A DNA stretch of 18,208 nucleotides from UBA1227 sp045629305 (lineage in GTDB: Bacteria; Bacillota; Clostridia; Oscillospirales; Acutalibacteraceae), in assembly GCA_045629305.1 (NCBI GenBank), contig JAZQQZ010000024.1, positions 1-18,208 of the forward strand, read 5' to 3'. Positions within the stretch are counted from its first letter, which is position 1; each line of letters opens with the position of its first letter. Positions 13,806 to 18,208 of the stretch are shown here, piece after piece. The notes beneath the pieces were generated by a model. It saw only the letters and a program-made list of their open reading frames with translations. It was not told where the DNA came from and did not search any database. A program made the position numbers and the translations under genes.

Positions 13806-16800
13806 TTAATTTTTCTTTACGCCAAGAGTGGTCTGCTCCCCGTTGATATTCCACTCTGCTGTATAACCATCAAGAGAACCAATGATTATTTCATCGCAGA
13901 GAACATCACCGATGATGGCTGCTTTATTGCTTTCGGCAATCGCTTTGATTTTGTCGGAACCTTCAACATAAATGTTAATACGGTCCATTACTTCAAATCC
14001 AGCATCCTTACGCATGGTTTGAACTTTAGAGATAATTTCGCGAACAAAACCTTCTGTGATAAGTTCTTCTGTAAGGGTGGTGTCGATAGCAACTGTTACT
14101 CCGAAATCTGAAAGTGAGTAGAAACCTTCCTTCTGAGTTGTTTCAATAAGAAGATCTTCTTCTGTAAGCTCAATCTCGCCAATAGAAATCGTGAGTTTAA
14201 GTTTTCCAGTTTCGTCGAGTTCTGCTTTAGCAGCAGTGCCGTCGATATTCTGAAGTGCTTCACGGATTTCACCGAGTTGCTTGCCGTACTTTGGACCAAG
14301 TGTTCTCATCTGTGGCTTGAAAGCATAGGAGAGGAGAGCACCTGCGTCGTCGACAAACTCTACATCCTTGATGTTGAGTTCATCCTTGATGATGTCTTCG
14401 CAATAGCCGTCAAGTGTCTTGTTGGCTTTAACATACATCTTGCCAAGAGGCTGACGGTTCTTAATGTTAGAACCGTTTCTGCATGCACGGCCGATGCCAA
14501 CAATCTGAAGAACCTCTTCCATATCGGCTTCAAGTTCTTCGTCAATCCACTCTGTCTTAACCTCAGGGAAGCTGCAGAGATGGATTGAGATTGGAGCATC
14601 CTTATCGATTTCACGTACGAGGTTCTGATAGATGTCCTCGGCCATGAATGGAATCATAGGTGCTGCAGTTTTAATAGTTGTTACAAGAGCTGTGTAAAGT
14701 GTCATGTATGCATTTATCTTGTCGTCTGTCATCTCTGTAGCCCAGAAACGTTCACGGCAACGACGTACATACCAGTTAGAGAGCTCATCTACAAATTCTG
14801 AGATGTATTTTGCTGCTTCTGGAATTCTATAATTTGCAAGGTTCTCATCTACACCTTTAACCATTGATTGAAGTTTAGAGAGACACCATTTATCCATAGC
14901 ACCAAGTGTGTCATATTTAATCTCATATTTGCTTGCATCGAATTCATCGATGTTAGCATAGAGAACAAAGAATGCATATGTGTTCCAGAGGGTACCCATA
15001 ACTTTACGCTGACCCTCTGTAACTGCCTTTCCATAGAAACGGTTAGGAAGCCAAGGTGCAGAGTTAGTATAGAAGTACCAACGGATTGCATCAGCACCGT
15101 ATGATTCAAGTGCATCGAATGGGTCAACTGCGTTGCCCTTAGACTTAGACATCTTCTGGCCATTCTCATCTTGAACATGGCCAAGAACTATTACGTTCTT
15201 GAAAGGTGCTTTGTTGAACATGAGTGTTGAGATAGCAAGAAGTGAGTAGAACCAACCACGTGTCTGGTCAACAGCTTCTGAAATGAAGTCTGCTGGGAAC
15301 TGCTCTTTGAAGAGATCCTGATTCTCAAATGGATAATGGTGCTGAGCGAAAGGCATTGAACCTGAGTCGAACCAGCAGTCAATTACCTCTGGTACTCTGT
15401 GCATCTCTTTGCCACACTCTGGGCACTTAATTGTAACTGCATCGATGAACGGGCGATGGAGCTCGATATCGTCAGGACAGTTATCTGACATCTCTTTAAG
15501 TTCTGCGATAGAACCGATTGCGTGTCTATGACCGCACTCGCACTCCCATACGTTGAGTGGAGTACCCCAATAACGGTTTCTTGAAATAGCCCAGTCCTGA
15601 ACGTTCTCGAGCCAATCGCCGAAACGTCCCTTGCCGATGCTCTCAGGAATCCAGTTGATTGTGTTATTGTTCCTTATGAGGTCATCACGAACATCTGTCA
15701 TCTTGATGTACCAAGACTCGCGTGCATAGTAGATAAGTGGAGTGTCACAACGCCAGCAGTGTGGGTATGCGTGCTCGAACTTAGGTGCTGCGAAGAGAAG
15801 TCCTTTAGCATCAAGGTCACGAAGTACGTCAGGATCTGCATCCTTAACGAACTTGCCGGCATAAGGTGTCTCCTCTGTGAGGTTACCCTTGCCATCTACG
15901 AGTTGAACAAATGGTAGGTCGTATTTACGACCAACGTTCGCATCGTCTTCACCGAATGCAGGAGCAAGGTGAACGATACCTGTACCATCTGTCATTGTTA
16001 CATATGAGTCGCAGCATACGAAGAATGCTTTCTTGTGCTGCTTCTCTACAACGCCCTTAGCACAATCGAAGAGTGGCTCATATTCCTTGTACTCAAGGTC
16101 AGTACCCTTCATTGTTTCAAGAATCTCATACGCAGGTTCGTCACCTTCGGTGAGGCTGCTAAGGTTGGCGTCAAGAAGTGCAGTTGCGAGATAGTAAGTA
16201 AATCCATCAGCTGCTTTGACCTTAGCGTATTCATCATCTGGATTAACGCAGAGTGCAACGTTGGATGGAAGTGTCCAAGGTGTTGTTGTCCATACGAGGA
16301 AGTAAGCATCTTCGCCAATTACTTTCATGCGGGCAACAGCAGAACGCTCTTTTACATCCTTGTATCCCTGTGCTACTTCGTGTGATGAAAGAGGAGTACC
16401 ACAACGTGGGCAATAAGGAACAATTTTGAATCCCTTATACATAAGTCCGCGGTCGTAGATCTCTTTGAGTGCCCACCACTCGGACTCAATATAGTCGTTG
16501 TGGTAAGTTACATATGGGTTGTCCATGTCGGCCCAGAAACCTACTGTGCCAGAGAAGTCCTCCCACATGCTCTTATATTTCCATACGTTCTCTTTGCACT
16601 TTCCGATGAAAGGCTCGAGTCCGTATGCTTCAATCTGATCTTTTCCGTCGATGCCGATTTCTTTCTCAACTTCGAGCTCGACTGGGAGACCATGGGTGTC
16701 CCATCCAGCTTTACGTGGAACGTAATAGCCCTTCATTGTACGGTATCTTGGAATCATATCTTTGATTACACGTGTAAGCACGTGTCCGATATGTGGTTTT

Positions 16801-16949
16801 CCGTTTGCTGTCGGTGGTCCATCATAGAATACATATGAAGGGCCTTTGATTTCTTCTGTCTTTTCGAAAATCTGCTCATCTTTCCAGAATTTTGCAGTCT
16901 CTTTTTCTCTTTCGACAAAGTTTAAATCGGTTGAAACTTTCTTGTACAT
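13806..16949 (-). CDS. ileS: Isoleucyl-tRNA synthetase, IleRS2-like
   Basis: The start is ATG 16949, with GGAGG 9 nt upstream; codons further upstream lack support. The 1047-aa class I synthetase charges tRNA-Ile with isoleucine. Visible features: PHIGH (52-56), the CP1 editing domain with WTTTPWTLPSN and GTGIVHLAPAFGEDD, two CxxC pairs (YCPRC and KCPEC), KMSKS (599-603), and an anticodon-binding C-terminal region. The wording around the first motif (HIGHVLTRVIKDMIPRY, then GWDTHGLPVE) and the length fit the IleRS2 (eukaryote-like) clade rather than the common IleRS1. That clade is known for reduced sensitivity to mupirocin (prediction here). The gene is divergent from cysK and is followed by the secreted-protein gene. 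Confidence 0.95.
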   Translation of the reverse strand: MYKKVSTDLNFVEREKETAKFWKDEQIFEKTEEIKGPSYVFYDGPPTANGKPHIGHVLTRVIKDMIPRYRTMKGYYVPRKAGWDTHGLPVELEVEKEIGIDGKDQIEAYGLEPFIGKCKENVWKYKSMWEDFSGTVGFWADMDNPYVTYHNDYIESEWWALKEIYDRGLMYKGFKIVPYCPRCGTPLSSHEVAQGYKDVKERSAVARMKVIGEDAYFLVWTTTPWTLPSNVALCVNPDDEYAKVKAADGFTYYLATALLDANLSSLTEGDEPAYEILETMKGTDLEYKEYEPLFDCAKGVVEKQHKKAFFVCCDSYVTMTDGTGIVHLAPAFGEDDANVGRKYDLPFVQLVDGKGNLTEETPYAGKFVKDADPDVLRDLDAKGLLFAAPKFEHAYPHCWRCDTPLIYYARESWYIKMTDVRDDLIRNNNTINWIPESIGKGRFGDWLENVQDWAISRNRYWGTPLNVWECECGHRHAIGSIAELKEMSDNCPDDIELHRPFIDAVTIKCPECGKEMHRVPEVIDCWFDSGSMPFAQHHYPFENQDLFKEQFPADFISEAVDQTRGWFYSLLAISTLMFNKAPFKNVIVLGHVQDENGQKMSKSKGNAVDPFDALESYGADAIRWYFYTNSAPWLPNRFYGKAVTEGQRKVMGTLWNTYAFFVLYANIDEFDASKYEIKYDTLGAMDKWCLSKLQSMVKGVDENLANYRIPEAAKYISEFVDELSNWYVRRCRERFWATEMTDDKINAYMTLYTALVTTIKTAAPMIPFMAEDIYQNLVREIDKDAPISIHLCSFPEVKTEWIDEELEADMEEVLQIVGIGRACRNGSNIKNRQPLGKMYVKANKTLDGYCEDIIKDELNIKDVEFVDDAGALLSYAFKPQMRTLGPKYGKQLGEIREALQNIDGTAAKAELDETGKLKLTISIGEIELTEEDLLIETTQKEGFYSLSDFGVTVAIDTTLTEELITEGFVREIISKVQTMRKDAGFEVMDRINIYVEGSDKIKAIAESNKAAIIGDVLCDEIIIGSLDGYTAEWNINGEQTTLGVKKN

Positions 16950-16964
16950 AAAAGAATACCTCCG

Positions 16965-16994
16965 AGTCAGTGCCTTTCTCTTCGACAACTGACT
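16965..16994 (-). promoter_or_regulatory. 5'-UTR hairpin abutting the ileS ribosome site
   Basis: AGTCAGT and ACTGACT (7 bp, 16-nt loop) lie in the ileS leader, ending one base before the CGGAGG ribosome site (16963-16959). There is no T-box sequence and no space for one. The hairpin could tune ileS translation, or be only a stability element. Confidence 0.4.
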
Positions 16995-17017
16995 ATTATT
17001 TACGTAAAAGCGCAAAC

Positions 17018-17049
17018 TAAATATTATCATAATACCTTTAAATGGTCAA
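17018..17049 (-). promoter_or_regulatory. Probable ileS promoter
   Basis: On the minus strand TTGACC (17049-17044) is followed 15-17 bp later by GATAAT/TAATAT in the AT-rich stretch 17018-17030. This gives a leader of roughly 65-70 nt. The exact -10 is uncertain. Confidence 0.5.
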
Positions 17050-17056
17050 ACATAAA

Positions 17057-17085
17057 TTGACAAAGAAACGGCGCACTAGTAAAAT
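17057..17085 (+). promoter_or_regulatory. cysK promoter placed directly at the start codon
   Basis: TTGACA (17057-17062) and TAAAAT (17080-17085) have a 17-bp spacer. The predicted transcription start, 6-7 nt past the -10, falls at about 17092, one base before the ATG at 17093. No ribosome site is seen before that ATG. Confidence 0.65.
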
Positions 17086-17092
17086 CAAGTGT

Positions 17093-18022
17093 ATGAAAGT
17101 TTTTAATGATATTACACAGCTTATAGGTGGCACGCCACTTTTCAAGCCAGAAAATTACATGAGAGCACATGGCTGCTCTGCAAATTTATTCCTGAAACTC
17201 GAAAGCCAGAATCCAACGGGTTCTAGCAAGGACCGCGCTGCGCTCCAGATGATTCTGGACGCCGAAGAAGCGGGAACGCTAAAGCCGGGGGCAACGATTA
17301 TTGAACCAACATCTGGCAATACAGGCATAGGTCTTGCAGCAATTGCTGCTGCTAGAGGTTACAATGCAATAATCGTCATGCCTGATAGCATGTCGGCTGA
17401 GCGTCAGCTTCTGATGCGCGCATATGGCGCACGCCTTGTGCTGACACCGGGTGCCGAAGGCATGGCCGGTGCAGTAGAGAAGGCTGAGCGCCTGAAGAAA
17501 GATATACCTGGTTCTATAATTGCTGGCCAATTTGTGAATCCATCCAACCCTCGTGCACATCTTCTTACAACAGGCCCAGAGATTTGGAAAGATCTCGATG
17601 GTAAAGTTGATATTGTTGTAGCGGGAATAGGAACTGGTGGCACAATCACAGGCCTTGGTGAGTTCTTCAAAGAGAAGAATCCAAATATTAAAATTGTCGG
17701 CGTAGAGCCAGCATCAAGTCCACTTCTTACTGAAGGCCACGCGGGCCCTCACGACCTGCAAGGTATAGGTGCGAATTTCGTGCCGGAGATACTAAATCTC
17801 GACGTAATCGATGAGATTATTCCAGTAAAAGATGAAGATGCATATGAGACAGGTCGCGAGATGGGTACCCGCGAGGGAATACTCGTCGGCATCACTTCGG
17901 GCGCAGCCCTTTTCGCTGCAAAGCAGCTCTCGAAGCGCGCCGAGAATGCAGGTAAGAACATCGTAGTAATCATGCCCGATACAGGCATGAGATATCTCTC
18001 GACAAAGATGTTCAGTGAGTAA
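17093..18022 (+). CDS. cysK: Cysteine synthase (O-acetylserine sulfhydrylase)
   Basis: The 309-aa PLP enzyme makes cysteine from O-acetylserine and sulfide. Visible features: NDITQLIGGTPL (5-16), PLP lysine K46 in TGSSKDRAA, substrate loop TSGNTG (73-78), phosphate-binding GIGTGGT (178-184), S269 in GITSGAA, which contacts the PLP ring nitrogen, and the usual C-terminal MPDTGMRYLST. The ATG at 17093 gives the normal family N-terminus and length. An in-frame ATG at 17042 would add 17 basic residues unlike the family and also lacks a ribosome site. No Shine-Dalgarno precedes 17093, and the promoter geometry suggests a leaderless transcript. No cysE or other sulfur gene is next to it. Confidence 0.95.
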   Translation: MKVFNDITQLIGGTPLFKPENYMRAHGCSANLFLKLESQNPTGSSKDRAALQMILDAEEAGTLKPGATIIEPTSGNTGIGLAAIAAARGYNAIIVMPDSMSAERQLLMRAYGARLVLTPGAEGMAGAVEKAERLKKDIPGSIIAGQFVNPSNPRAHLLTTGPEIWKDLDGKVDIVVAGIGTGGTITGLGEFFKEKNPNIKIVGVEPASSPLLTEGHAGPHDLQGIGANFVPEILNLDVIDEIIPVKDEDAYETGREMGTREGILVGITSGAALFAAKQLSKRAENAGKNIVVIMPDTGMRYLSTKMFSE

Positions 18023-18028
18023 AAACTT

Positions 18029-18063
18029 GGAGGATTTCGGAGACGGAATCCTCCTTAATTTTT
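18029..18063 (+). terminator. Terminator of cysK
   Basis: GGAGGATT (18029-18036) pairs with AATCCTCC (18047-18054), followed by TTAATTTTT, just past the cysK stop. Confidence 0.88.
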
Positions 18064-18071
18064 GGCTATAG

Positions 18072-18091
18072 TATAATGTTATATAATGTTA
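18072..18091. repeat. Perfect 10-bp tandem repeat upstream of glmM
   Basis: TATAATGTTA occurs twice in tandem just before the glmM -35. Each copy holds a TATAAT hexamer, so it could supply extra weak promoters or bind a regulator. Confidence 0.5.
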
Positions 18092-18093
18092 TG

Positions 18094-18121
18094 TTGACAT
18101 ACAAGCAATTGTGGTTATAAT
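18094..18121 (+). promoter_or_regulatory. glmM promoter
   Basis: Perfect TTGACA (18094-18099) and TATAAT (18116-18121) with a 16-bp spacer, about 44 bp before the start codon. Confidence 0.85.
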
Positions 18122-18164
18122 TTATATGTTATAGTACATTTTGAAATATGAAAGGATTATTCAT

Positions 18165-18208
18165 ATGGGTAAATATTTTGGTACTGATGGCTTCCGTGGC
18201 AAAGTAGG
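18165..18208 (+). CDS. glmM: Phosphoglucosamine mutase, N-terminal fragment (cut by window edge)
   Basis: Only 14 codons are present: MGKYFGTDGFRGKV. This is the near-invariant start of GlmM, which converts glucosamine-6-phosphate to glucosamine-1-phosphate for peptidoglycan precursor synthesis. AGGA (18153-18156) lies 8 nt before the ATG. The catalytic serine is beyond the window. Another alpha-D-phosphohexomutase is the only serious alternative, and the FGTDGFRG start favours GlmM. Confidence 0.85.
   Translation, partial: MGKYFGTDGFRGKV

Noticed and set aside
16950..17092. T-box riboswitch ahead of ileS
   Set aside because: The interval is too short, and neither the conserved T-box sequence nor a leader terminator/antiterminator pair is seen.
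17042..17092. N-terminal extension of CysK from ATG 17042
   Set aside because: The extra 17 residues are basic and unlike the family, no ribosome site precedes them, and they overlap the best promoter.
1..18208. CRISPR array, rRNA genes, insertion sequences with transposase
   Set aside because: No regularly spaced repeats, rRNA sequence or transposase-like ORF was seen on either strand.

Overview
The window reads as a low-to-moderate GC Firmicutes chromosome, most likely a Lachnospiraceae-type Clostridium (Butyrivibrio/Pseudobutyrivibrio-like). The clues are strong AGGAGG ribosome sites, TTGACA/TATAAT promoters, pyruvate phosphate dikinase with strong codon bias, and a sortase-like C-terminus on a secreted protein. 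The family assignment is inference; no 16S or marker search was possible.

Left part (1-4275), accessory DNA at a tRNA gene. An intact tRNA-Pro(TGG) lies at 4198-4274 on the minus strand. A 42-bp piece of its 3' half occurs exactly three times (178-219, 1324-1365, 4197-4238). This cuts the region into two small tandem units of about 1.15 kb and 2.87 kb, as expected from successive site-specific integrations into the tRNA 3' half. At the two right-hand copies the duplication extends to about 98 bp and includes a hairpin terminator. Just beyond, each has a 12-bp tandem repeat that resembles integrase arm sites. Neither unit encodes a recognisable recombinase. Each carries one minus-strand transcription unit: an unrecognised membrane protein (366-1121), and a translationally coupled pair made of a PD-(D/E)XK nuclease-like protein (2819-3751) and an RNase J-like MBL/beta-CASP protein (1560-2822). 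The left edge holds the first 23 codons of a Phd/YefM-type antitoxin, with a consensus promoter and a 22-bp palindromic operator. The whole block looks like a small integration hotspot with candidate defence cargo.

Right part (4276-18208), conserved chromosomal genes. In order: a CapA-family surface protein (plus strand, divergent from tRNA-Pro with a shared -35 box), ppdK (plus), an apparent three-gene operon of APC amino acid permease, PlsC-like acyltransferase with zinc ribbon, and GltS-like glutamate symporter (plus), then on the minus strand ileS followed by a secreted repeat protein, and finally cysK and the start of glmM (plus). Intrinsic terminators separate most units. ppdK belongs to PPi-linked pyruvate/PEP metabolism. 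ileS looks like the IleRS2 type and has no room for a T-box leader. cysK has a near-consensus promoter so close to its only plausible start that the mRNA may be leaderless.

The strongest novelty candidates are the tRNA-3'-end 'cassette' arrangement with repeated att/terminator/arm modules, and the two-gene PD-(D/E)XK plus beta-CASP MBL module it carries.
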